Shown here in pieces: positions 1 to 7,425 of a stretch of DNA of 64,000 bases; position 1 is the stretch's first letter, and each line of letters opens with the position of its first letter. The notes beneath the pieces are model-generated. The model was not told the origin of the DNA. It made no database searches and worked only from the letters and a program-made list of their open reading frames with translations. Source of the DNA: Microbulbifer agarilyticus (GTDB taxonomy: Bacteria; Pseudomonadota; Gammaproteobacteria; Pseudomonadales; Cellvibrionaceae); contig NZ_JAHVKO010000005.1 in assembly GCF_019800665.1 (NCBI RefSeq), forward strand, positions 62,001-126,000. The letters are read 5' to 3'. A program made the translations under genes and the position numbers.

Positions 1-770
1 GCCTGCTTGGCTGCACCATCGGCAAAACCGAGGTCTTTGCGCAACAGTTTGAGTAAAATCTCCAGGGCCTCTTCCTGGCGTTCCGCCTGGCTCAACTGAA
101 TCGCCAGCTTGTAGGCTGACTCATTGTCGTCCGGGTTCTCTACCAGCGCCTGTTGCAAGGCTTTGATTTCGGGGGATTCGGCGGCGGCCTGCTTCAGTTC
201 CAGCTGTGCCATCAGTTGCTGGTAGTCGGCATCCTGATCCGCCATCAGGATCTTGCCCAGCACCTCTTCCGCTTCCTTGGCGCGATTCTTCTCAAGCAAT
301 ACCGCGGCATACTGTTTGGCGATATCGGCGCGCTCGCCGGAATCCCCGTAGGCCTGGCGTAGCAATGGCAGCGCCTGGTCCAGTTCGCCTTCACCTACCA
401 GCTGCTGCGCCTGCTGGAATTGCAGGTCCCAGGTCTTGGGCAGGTACTTATCCAGCATGTCGCGGATTTCTTTCTCCGGCTGCACACCGGCAAATCCGTC
501 CACCGGCTGGCCTTCCTTCAGCAACATTACCGTAGGCAGGCTGCGCACCCCCAACTGGCCTGCCAGGGCCTGCTCCGTGTCGGCGTTCAGCTTTGCCAGC
601 AGGAACTGACCGGCGTATTCCGTGGCCAATTTCTCCAGCACCGGCATCAGCTGCTTGCAGGGCTCGCACCAGTCCGCCCACACGTCGACCAGTACCGGTC
701 GCTTCATGGACTCTTCGATCAGTACCTGCTGTGCGTTCTCTGCCGTCACCTCGACGATAAATTCTTCCAC
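1..770 (-). CDS. cnoX: CnoX/YbbN-like thioredoxin-TPR co-chaperone (3' end outside window)
   Basis: Thioredoxin-fold protein followed by a helical, TPR-like region; the C-terminus lies beyond base 1. The start is a GTG at 770 with AGGAG six bases upstream. The thioredoxin domain covers about residues 1-112 and carries WADWCEPCKQ, so Cys35 and Cys38 form a complete CxxC. The cis-Pro loop is RSLPTV. The segment QPVDGFAGVQPEKEIRDMLD matches the E. coli YbbN/CnoX family. CnoX proteins hold unfolding clients and hand them to GroEL and DnaK under oxidative or bleach stress. E. coli CnoX has lost one active-site cysteine; this protein keeps both, so reductase activity is plausible (inference). The family assignment is firm; the redox role is inferred. 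Confidence 0.85.
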   Translation of the reverse strand, partial: MEEFIVEVTAENAQQVLIEESMKRPVLVDVWADWCEPCKQLMPVLEKLATEYAGQFLLAKLNADTEQALAGQLGVRSLPTVMLLKEGQPVDGFAGVQPEKEIRDMLDKYLPKTWDLQFQQAQQLVGEGELDQALPLLRQAYGDSGERADIAKQYAAVLLEKNRAKEAEEVLGKILMADQDADYQQLMAQLELKQAAAESPEIKALQQALVENPDDNESAYKLAIQLSQAERQEEALEILLKLLRKDLGFADGAAKQ

Positions 771-922
771 GATTACTCCTGTTGTTCTGCTGACGGGTCA
801 CCGCGCAGGCGGCGACCATCGGATGGGCGCATGATACCCGATTGGCTACCGATTGCGTTTCCTCCGCCAATAATTGGGGGTAGAGTGCGGCCTTTCAATC
901 TCAATGAGCTTCGCAATACGCT

Positions 923-1696
923 ATGGGCACACAAATTGACATGGATACGCCGATCCACAAGGTTTCTCTGCTGTTCGCCATGGAGGAAGAGGCGCGCCCG
1001 GTGATTGAGGCGCTGGGGCTGAGCGCCGATAGCCGGCTCCACGACCAGGACCTGCCTTTTGTGACCTACCGCGGCGAATCTGCCGGGCTGGCAATTTCCG
1101 CTACCGTGAGTGGCCACGACCACCGCTACGCGGTAGACAATATCGGGCCGGTTGCCGCCACCCTGATGGCCTACACCACGGTGGATCACTTCGCCCCTGA
1201 CCTGGTGATCAGCGCCGGTACCGCCGGCGGCTTTTCCGCCCGCAGCGCCGCTATCGGCACCGTCTACCTGAGCGATGACCGTTTTGTATTCCACGATAGA
1301 CTGGTGCCTTTGCCCGGCTTCGACGAATCCGCTGTTGGCCACTACCCGGCATTTAATGTGCGACGTATGGCGTCGGCACTGCAGTTACCCACGGGAGTGG
1401 TGTCATCCGGAAGTTCACTGCAGAAACATCCACGGGATGTGGAAGTGATCGAACAGTTCGGCGCGGTTGCCAAGGAGATGGAAGCGGCTGCAGTAGCCTG
1501 GGTGTGCATGTTAAAAAATACACCGCTGGTGGCGGTAAAATCGATTACCAATCTGCTGGACGAGCCGGGGACGTCCGAGGAGCAATTCCTGCGCAACCTT
1601 GCAACAGCCTCGCAATCCCTGCAGAAGCAACTGTTGCGAGTACTGGCGTATCTGCCAGGGAAAACCCTGGCCCAGCTGTCTGAACACGAGAGCTAA
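923..1696 (+). CDS. MTA/SAH nucleosidase-like phosphorylase-superfamily protein (plant MTN type)
   Basis: A 257-residue nucleoside phosphorylase superfamily protein. The N-terminal AMEEEA supplies the Glu used for water activation in MTA/SAH nucleosidases, SAGTAGGF is the glycine-rich substrate loop, and EMEAAAVAW holds the ribose-binding Glu. The VKSITNLLDEPGTSEEQF region resembles plant MTN enzymes more than E. coli Pfs. The catalytic Asp that protonates adenine N7 (VTD in plants, ISD in E. coli) is Asn here (ITN). In related phosphorylases Asn at the equivalent place goes with 6-oxopurines, so the substrate may not be methylthioadenosine. ATG 941 (MDTPIHK), six codons in, is an alternative start. 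It is convergent with the SRAP gene, three bases away. Confidence 0.75.
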   Translation: MGTQIDMDTPIHKVSLLFAMEEEARPVIEALGLSADSRLHDQDLPFVTYRGESAGLAISATVSGHDHRYAVDNIGPVAATLMAYTTVDHFAPDLVISAGTAGGFSARSAAIGTVYLSDDRFVFHDRLVPLPGFDESAVGHYPAFNVRRMASALQLPTGVVSSGSSLQKHPRDVEVIEQFGAVAKEMEAAAVAWVCMLKNTPLVAVKSITNLLDEPGTSEEQFLRNLATASQSLQKQLLRVLAYLPGKTLAQLSEHES

Positions 1697-1699
1697 CTA

Positions 1700-2380
1700 C
1701 TAGAACAGAGTCTGCGACGTACCCGGTGGTATGTACTGATTCACCTGCTGGGCCTCCCCGGTGTACTCCAACCCCATGGCTTTGTGCAGCGGCTGCACCA
1801 ACAAGTCCGCACCGTCAAAGCGAATATCCGGGTGCAGATAGGGTTCAAACGCCTGGGTGTCTTCCCCACCATCGAGCCACTGGTCGACAAAGGCCGGGTC
1901 TGCAGGCGCAATCATGGGAAAACTTTTCTCATGGAAGCGGGCGGTATCCGGGTGTGCCGCCAGGGTGATAATCGAGCAGCTCAGTAGGTCACCCCAGGTT
2001 TTGTACAGGCCACAGAAAAAGAACGGACGACCGAAGCGGAACTCTACCGGGTTCTTGCCGTGCTGGCTCTCCACCCAGGCGGTTGCGGGAATTAAGCAGC
2101 GCGACTTGCGGTACTCCGGCCGTTGCCCGAGCTTTTTCCAGTTACTGTTGATGGACCAGTATTTTTTGTGCGGTTTCCAGGCGTCGCCCTGCTTTTCCAG
2201 ATACAGGTGCCAGATGGCATTTTCCACCTGATGCGCACCGTGGCGACCGGTGACGATACTCACCTTGGTGGTGGGCCGCCGGCGGCGGCCAAAAATCATT
2301 TCCTCCTGGTGTTCCACCCCATATTCATCGAGAAAGCGCTCGAAGCCGGCCTCATCATCAACATCAAAAACACTGCACAT
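1700..2380 (-). CDS. SOS response-associated peptidase (SRAP) family, YedK/HMCES-like
   Basis: A 226-residue SRAP-domain protein. Family members crosslink covalently to abasic sites in single-stranded DNA through the exposed N-terminal Cys2, protecting the lesion. The sequence starts MCSVFD, giving Cys2 after Met removal. Other expected residues are visible: Asn in SINSNWKKL (about residues 78-80), Glu104 in CLIPATAWVES and His150 in FHEKSFPM. The common family motif CLIPADGFYEW is changed to CLIPATAWVES, so this is a divergent branch that keeps the catalytic Glu. The length is normal. No SOS (LexA) box was identified upstream. Confidence 0.88.
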   Translation of the reverse strand: MCSVFDVDDEAGFERFLDEYGVEHQEEMIFGRRRRPTTKVSIVTGRHGAHQVENAIWHLYLEKQGDAWKPHKKYWSINSNWKKLGQRPEYRKSRCLIPATAWVESQHGKNPVEFRFGRPFFFCGLYKTWGDLLSCSIITLAAHPDTARFHEKSFPMIAPADPAFVDQWLDGGEDTQAFEPYLHPDIRFDGADLLVQPLHKAMGLEYTGEAQQVNQYIPPGTSQTLF

Positions 2381-2420
2381 GGCTATTCGACTATTCGTTA
2401 AATGGCTACTAGTAAAGCGG

Positions 2421-3797
2421 TTACCAATTTAGTGAAGACGGCAAGCGCGGCGAGGACAGCAGCCGACTAAATTTTTGCCAGCGCGCCTGTGGGGTATCTG
2501 CGTCAGCCTCGATATACTCTTTGACCAGCGCCTTGCCCCAGTTGTAGTTGATCACGTAGGCACCGTAGGTATCGACAAACTTTACCCGCTGCTCCGCTTT
2601 CTCCGGGCTCATCGCGGTGTATTTCTGAAAGCGTTTTACCGCTTCCGCGCTATCGATTTCTCCGTCGATGTATTCGCGGGCAACAATATTTTCCGCGAAC
2701 TTCAGCTGTGCCAGTAGATCCAGTACGCGCTGGTATTTTTCCGCAGTAGCAGGATCGAGTCCGGCCAGGGGATACAGGGTTTCCTGTTCAAAGCGGGTTT
2801 TCTCTTCCCCCGGGAACGCGAGTTCAATACCGTAATTCGCCGTACCTTCGGCGATCAGCGACTGGGGGCTGAATAACGGGTAAACACTGTACTCAACCCA
2901 CCCCTGATCTTTTACCAGCTTTTCCTCGAGCAGGGCGTTATAGGTATGGTGCCCGGGATACCCTTCGTGGCAGCCGAGGTCCACGGCGCGGTCAATATGA
3001 ATGGGGAGGCCAGCGTTGATCTGAATCAGGCTGTGAGAGTCACCCTGATACCAGTTGTAACCACTCCAGGGTTTGTCTTTGACGTATTCCAGGCGAAAGC
3101 TTTCGTTAGCAGGGAGCGCAACCTGTGCCTGGGTGCGCTCCTTGCAGGCTTCGATGGCCGCTTTGAATACGCTGTCGAGCTTGTCTTCGGGAATCCGGTA
3201 TTGCTCGCGAAACGTTTGCACCCGAGTATGCAGGGGATCATCACCGGGCAGCTCGGCATCCAGCGCTTTGAGCACCGGGTCAAAGTCACTGTATTGCTGC
3301 ACCGGCGGCTCGGTATCGTATAGCGCCTTGGCCTCCTGCTGAAAATTGCGGAAGCTGGCGTCGGCAATATGATGCGCGTGGGCAGCCACCGCTCCCAACT
3401 GGGTTTTCAGGTACTGCTTGCGCAGGGTGTTGAGGTCATCGGCAGGCGCAATGGCTTGCGGTAACTGGGCAAGCAGCCGCTCAGCGCGATTGGCAAGTTC
3501 CGCAGGCGATGCGGTGTCTGCCTCGGCCTCTGTTTTCCACTCTGCCGGGCCGTAGTAAGCATCGACGTAACTCTTATCGTGGTTACCCAGCGTAAGGACC
3601 AGCCGCACATAATGCTCGGCCAATGCGTCCATTGCTGGGTCGCGCTCATTAGAAACTTGCGCCCGATCATTGGAACCCGACGATTTAACAGCAGGCGCCT
3701 GTGCTTCCGCCGCCTGTTGCTCGGGAGGTTTGTTATCGCAAGCGGTGAGCACCCCCAGGATTCCACACAGAATTGTCGCGCTAATTATTTTTTTCAC
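2421..3797 (-). CDS. DUF885 family lipoprotein, putative zinc metallopeptidase
   Basis: A 458-residue protein if translation begins at the GTG at 3797, preceded by GGGAAAC. This puts a lipoprotein signal (VKKIISATILCGILG, then LTAC) at the N-terminus; an upstream ATG at 3863 would bury it. An acidic/Ala-rich linker follows, then the DUF885 domain. The signature HEGYPGHH is near residue 275, followed by a downstream Glu in SLIAEGTANYG; both are the metal-binding elements proposed for this family. The protein is probably anchored in the envelope facing the periplasm. Substrate unknown. It is transcribed away from the neighbouring LysR gene. Confidence 0.8.
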   Translation of the reverse strand: MKKIISATILCGILGVLTACDNKPPEQQAAEAQAPAVKSSGSNDRAQVSNERDPAMDALAEHYVRLVLTLGNHDKSYVDAYYGPAEWKTEAEADTASPAELANRAERLLAQLPQAIAPADDLNTLRKQYLKTQLGAVAAHAHHIADASFRNFQQEAKALYDTEPPVQQYSDFDPVLKALDAELPGDDPLHTRVQTFREQYRIPEDKLDSVFKAAIEACKERTQAQVALPANESFRLEYVKDKPWSGYNWYQGDSHSLIQINAGLPIHIDRAVDLGCHEGYPGHHTYNALLEEKLVKDQGWVEYSVYPLFSPQSLIAEGTANYGIELAFPGEEKTRFEQETLYPLAGLDPATAEKYQRVLDLLAQLKFAENIVAREYIDGEIDSAEAVKRFQKYTAMSPEKAEQRVKFVDTYGAYVINYNWGKALVKEYIEADADTPQARWQKFSRLLSSPRLPSSLNW

Positions 3798-3876
3798 ATT
3801 GTTTCCCGCTATTTGTTCACGATGTTTGTTGAGGACGAAATGGATTTCGGACCCAGCTTTCAAGCATATCCCAGCT

Positions 3877-4788
3877 TCAGGCTACCGCGCCGATTTGTGC
3901 AGGTAAGCGCGCGAGTTCCTGTTTTAACCAGGACAGAAACAGCTGTACTTTTTGCGTCCGGTGCATGTCACGATGGGTTACCAGCCACAAGTCCGTACTC
4001 CAGTCCGAGGGCGGCTCAATCAACCGCTGCAATCCGGGCCGGGCCTCGGCACACCAGCTGATTATTGCGGCAATACCCACATCGCAGCGGGCCGCATCCT
4101 CAAACCCAGAAAACTCGTTGCAACGTAGCACGATCTGCTCCTCCGGTACCGCCCGGGCGATCCATGCGAGGCTCGGAATGAAATCGTAGGCGTCAACCGG
4201 GGCGACAAAGCGATGCCCGGCAACCTGCTCCAGCGACTGAAACGGCCCGCACTCACGCAGGTAGGCGGCAGACGCATACAGCGAGCTATGCAGTGAAATC
4301 GCCTTTTGCACCACGTAATCCGGCTCCGAGGGCTTGGCGCCAGGGCGGATGCCGATATGGGCTTCGCCGTGTTCCAGGCGCAGCTGGCGACTGTCCGCCA
4401 CCAGCTCCAGTCGCAGCTGCGGATTCTTGCGCTGAAACCCTCGCACAATGGGCATCAGCATGGGGATTAGTGTGCCGACCGTGGTGATTACCAGAGAGCC
4501 CTGCAGCGTCTCATCGACCCCCTGCATTTTGCCCACCAGCAGGTCCAACTGGTCCTGCATATTCTCCGCCGCGCCCATCAACATGCGCCCCGCTTCGGTT
4601 GGTACATAACCGCGGGGGTGACGAATAAACAGGCGAGTTTTTAGCGCTTTCTCCAGTGCATCGATACGGCGCAATACCGTGGAGTGGGACACATCCAGCT
4701 CGAGTGCAGCCCCCGACAGCGTGCCCGCCTTGGCCACCGCAAGGGCATAGTGCAAGTTGTTCCAGTCCTTGACCGATGGACCTGCCAT
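3877..4788 (-). CDS. LysR family transcriptional regulator
   Basis: A 303-residue LysR regulator. The start at 4788 (MAGPSVKDWNNL) follows GAGGAGC and places the winged helix-turn-helix at residues 6-65 (AGTLSGAALELDVSHSTVLRRI). The C-terminal two thirds is a periplasmic-binding-fold effector domain beginning around LQGSLVITTVGTL. It is divergent from an NADPH-dependent FMN reductase, the classical arrangement of a LysR regulator with its target. The 230-bp space between them holds a 20-bp perfect palindrome. The effector is unknown; a redox-active or quinone-like signal would fit the target but is inference. Confidence 0.9.
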   Translation of the reverse strand: MAGPSVKDWNNLHYALAVAKAGTLSGAALELDVSHSTVLRRIDALEKALKTRLFIRHPRGYVPTEAGRMLMGAAENMQDQLDLLVGKMQGVDETLQGSLVITTVGTLIPMLMPIVRGFQRKNPQLRLELVADSRQLRLEHGEAHIGIRPGAKPSEPDYVVQKAISLHSSLYASAAYLRECGPFQSLEQVAGHRFVAPVDAYDFIPSLAWIARAVPEEQIVLRCNEFSGFEDAARCDVGIAAIISWCAEARPGLQRLIEPPSDWSTDLWLVTHRDMHRTQKVQLFLSWLKQELARLPAQIGAVA

Positions 4789-4884
4789 TGAACGCTCCTC
4801 AAAGTCGCCTCTAGGGGTGGAAGTAATCGTGGGAAAGTAGTCGATAGGCGACGGCGATCTGCAGACTTTAGCCGGGCCAGCCCC

Positions 4885-4904
4885 TCTGTGCAAATTTGCA
4901 CAGA
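4885..4904. promoter_or_regulatory. 20-bp perfect palindrome, candidate LysR operator
   Basis: Perfect dyad TCTGTGCAAATTTGCACAGA in the divergent LysR/FMN reductase intergenic region. Its right half overlaps a possible -35 (TTGCAC, 4896-4901), with TTTATT 17 bases downstream reading toward the reductase gene. Lies 97 bp upstream of the regulator start. Confidence 0.55.
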
Positions 4905-5018
4905 AACATTGCAAATACTTTATTTTTGTTCTTCTGTGAAAGGATCAAAATAGCCTCAATACGTTCAAAGGCCCTCACACGACCAAGGTAACCGGGGCCA
5001 GGCACCAGAGGAATACAC

Positions 5019-5618
5019 ATGAGCAACCAACGTAAACCCCGTCTGCTGGCACTCTCCGGTAGCCTGCGCAAAGATTCCTGGAACCGCCAGCTGGCCAGCG
5101 CTGCAGCGGAAATGGCGCGGGCAGCAGGCGCCGAGGTAACCGAAATTGATTTGCGCGACTACCCCCTGCCCCTGTTCGATGAGGATGTGGAAGCGACCGC
5201 CACTCCGGAAGCAGCTGGCAAACTGAAAGCACTGTTTGCGTCCGCGGACGGCCTGCTGATCGCGAGCCCCGAGTACAACGGCTCCGTCACCGCCGCACTC
5301 AAGAATCTGATCGACTGGGTATCCCGTCCCGACGCAAACTTCAGCCGCGGCGTTACCTTCCAGAACAAACGCGCCGCCCTGTTCGCGACTTCTCCCGGTG
5401 GTCTGGGCGGTATGCGCGGGCTCAACCACCTGCGGGATATCCTGCAACCGATGGGCGTGTGGGTCTCCCCGACCATGCTCGCGGTACCGTCATCGTTTAG
5501 TGCCTTCGCCGATGGTGCACTGGTGGATGAATCCTCGTCCGCGCAGCTGCGCACGCTGGTGGAAAAAACCATCGCCGCGATTCCCGCACTGGAAGAACGC
5601 GAAAGCGCGACTGCGTAA
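5019..5618 (+). CDS. NADPH-dependent FMN reductase (ChrR/quinone reductase family)
   Basis: A 199-residue flavodoxin-like reductase. SGSLRKDSWNRQLA near the N-terminus is the FMN phosphate-binding loop, and SPEYNGSVTAALKNLIDWV is the family signature that cradles the flavin. Members transfer two electrons from NAD(P)H to quinones, azo dyes or chromate and limit oxidative stress. The length is typical and the protein is cytosolic. It is likely controlled by the divergent LysR regulator. The precise substrate cannot be read from the sequence. Confidence 0.87.
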   Translation: MSNQRKPRLLALSGSLRKDSWNRQLASAAAEMARAAGAEVTEIDLRDYPLPLFDEDVEATATPEAAGKLKALFASADGLLIASPEYNGSVTAALKNLIDWVSRPDANFSRGVTFQNKRAALFATSPGGLGGMRGLNHLRDILQPMGVWVSPTMLAVPSSFSAFADGALVDESSSAQLRTLVEKTIAAIPALEERESATA

Positions 5619-5664
5619 TCGCACGAGAAATGAGGTAAGCGCCCGCCGAAGATAAAAAGCGGGC

Positions 5665-6099
5665 CTATTCGCCCAGATCTTCAGCCCAATAGCGCTGCAT
5701 TTTGAGGAACAAGAAAGAGGCCGACCAGGTGATCAATACCAGGCCGGTCAGGGCCTCAAGCCCCACGGTGAAACGCAAGGTGCCGTGGGGCTCAATATCA
5801 CCGAGCCCGAGAGAGGTGTAGGTGGTAAATGAAAAGTAGATACAGTCCTGGAGGGTACCATCGAAGTTACCTTCCAGGGTCCCAAACAGCGGCGAGTGAA
5901 ACATCACGTAATACCCAACCGCAAACATCCAGATTTCCATCACGTGCGCGATCAGGGTGCCGAAAACACCAATCAGCACGCCAATGTTCCTGCGCAATTG
6001 CCACTTCTGCCCCACCCAGAACAGCGTATTGAGTACCTCGTGGTGGATCACCACCGCGAAGGCAACCAGCAGACTGTTAATGACAATGGGGATCAGCAT
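5665..6099 (-). CDS. Small two-TM ion channel family protein
   Basis: A 144-residue membrane protein with hydrophobic segments at about residues 2-20, 39-66 and 110-130 and a re-entrant pore loop between the last two. The pore sequence YTSLGLGDIEPHG aligns with the potassium-channel selectivity filter TVGYGD, with Leu in place of Tyr. Its start lies one base after the tadA stop, so it is the last gene of the GMC-rlmA-tadA run. Selectivity for potassium is inferred only. Confidence 0.75.
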   Translation of the reverse strand: MLIPIVINSLLVAFAVVIHHEVLNTLFWVGQKWQLRRNIGVLIGVFGTLIAHVMEIWMFAVGYYVMFHSPLFGTLEGNFDGTLQDCIYFSFTTYTSLGLGDIEPHGTLRFTVGLEALTGLVLITWSASFLFLKMQRYWAEDLGE

Positions 6100-6100
6100 A

Positions 6101-6556
6101 TCAACGCCGTTTCCGGAAAAAATCCTTTAGTAAGGCGCCGGCTTCCTCAGCCATAACGCCGCCTTCCACCTGCACCTTGTGATTGAAAAAGTTCTGATCA
6201 GGCAACTGTAGCTGACTGGTGATCACCCCGGCGCGCGGTTCGATTGCGCCATACACTACACGCCCGATGCGTGCGTGAATCAAAGTGCCGAAACACATGG
6301 TACAGGGCTCGATAGTCACGTACAGGGTGGCGCCGGGCAGCCGATAGTTTTGCTGCTTGTGCGCAGCCGCACGCATCGCCATCACTTCCGCGTGGGCACT
6401 GGGATCAGATGCCAAAATCGGTTGATTGAACCCTTCGCCGATCACTTCACCATCCAGTACCACTACCGCGCCAACGGGCACTTCACCCACTTCCGCGGCC
6501 TTGGCGGCGAGACCCAGCGCCCGCTGCATAAACATAAAATCCAGAGGTGTTGCCAA
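6101..6556 (-). CDS. tadA: tRNA-specific adenosine deaminase
   Basis: A 151-residue deaminase that converts A34 to inosine in tRNA-Arg(ACG). HAEVMAM supplies the zinc His and the proton-shuttling Glu, and PCTMCFG supplies the two zinc cysteines. VPVGAVVV and the C-terminal DFFRKRR also match TadA. I chose the TTG at 6556 (reads MATPLDFMFMQRAL, preceded by AGGAT) because it gives the same N-terminal length as E. coli TadA; ATG at 6535 is the alternative. The long upstream extension to 6709 overlaps rlmA and is unlikely to be translated. Confidence 0.92.
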   Translation of the reverse strand: MATPLDFMFMQRALGLAAKAAEVGEVPVGAVVVLDGEVIGEGFNQPILASDPSAHAEVMAMRAAAHKQQNYRLPGATLYVTIEPCTMCFGTLIHARIGRVVYGAIEPRAGVITSQLQLPDQNFFNHKVQVEGGVMAEEAGALLKDFFRKRR

Positions 6557-6606
6557 GGTTCGGTATCCTGAATCTGCCGGTGAGGAGGTTATTGTAAGGG
6601 TGAAAA

Positions 6607-7425
6607 TCAGTGGACTCGCTTGGCGTAGCGACGCAGCAGAAAGTCCGCCTCGAGATTGAGGCCAGGCTCTTCCTCCAAGGTGCGACGGGCTTCGGCATCC
6701 CCCTTCCACGCAAACGGCGTCATGGCGAGAAAATCCTGTACCGGTTCACCACCCTCAATCAGCAGTGGAAATTCACAGCGCAGTTCGCTCTCCAGGTCAA
6801 AGCCAACTACAGGCGACGGCGCAGTGTGCTGCTGTGGTTTATCGTACAAGCGGCTTTTCAAGCTCCACAAATGATCCGGCCCCGGGGATACATCGAGCAG
6901 GATTCCGCCGGGCTTCAGCACACGCGATAATTCTTCTGCGGGGCCCGGGGCAAAAACCCGCAATATGGCGTCGACACTGTTATCTGCAACTGGCAGATGG
7001 AAGCTGCTGCCCACAGCGAAATGGGCCTGCGCCTGCCTCTTCGCTGCAAGCCGCACACCGGCCTTGGCGATATCCACACCAGCTATCCCAGATTCCGGCC
7101 AGCCGGCCTGAACCAGAGCCCGGTCGTAATAACCCTCGCCACAGCCCACATCCAGCAACACCGGAGATTGTGCTTGTTCTCGCCCCTGCATTAACTGTGC
7201 ACAAATGGCGTCTGCCAGGGGCGCATAGTGCCCGGCTTCAAGAAAGCGCCGACGGGCATTTAGCATTTCAGCAGAATCCCCGGGTTCACGGCTGCGCTTT
7301 TGCTGCACAGGCAGCAAATTTACGTAGCCCTCGCGGGCCTGGTCGAAGGTATGGCCATTGGCGCAGCGCCAGCTTCGTCCTTCGAGTTCAAGGGAAAGGT
7401 TGCATTGGGGACACTGCCAGATCAT
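6607..7425 (-). CDS. rlmA: 23S rRNA (guanine-N1)-methyltransferase, RlmA family
   Basis: A 272-residue enzyme predicted to methylate N1 of a 23S rRNA guanine (G745 in E. coli). The N-terminal zinc finger is CPQCNLSLELEGRSWRC followed by NGHTF. GYVNLLPVQQKRSREPGDS is a conserved family segment. The SAM site is LLDVGCGEGYYD at about residues 112-123. The start codon overlaps the stop of the upstream GMC oxidoreductase gene by four bases (ATGA), indicating translational coupling. The length fits. Confidence 0.92.
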   Translation of the reverse strand: MIWQCPQCNLSLELEGRSWRCANGHTFDQAREGYVNLLPVQQKRSREPGDSAEMLNARRRFLEAGHYAPLADAICAQLMQGREQAQSPVLLDVGCGEGYYDRALVQAGWPESGIAGVDIAKAGVRLAAKRQAQAHFAVGSSFHLPVADNSVDAILRVFAPGPAEELSRVLKPGGILLDVSPGPDHLWSLKSRLYDKPQQHTAPSPVVGFDLESELRCEFPLLIEGGEPVQDFLAMTPFAWKGDAEARRTLEEEPGLNLEADFLLRRYAKRVH

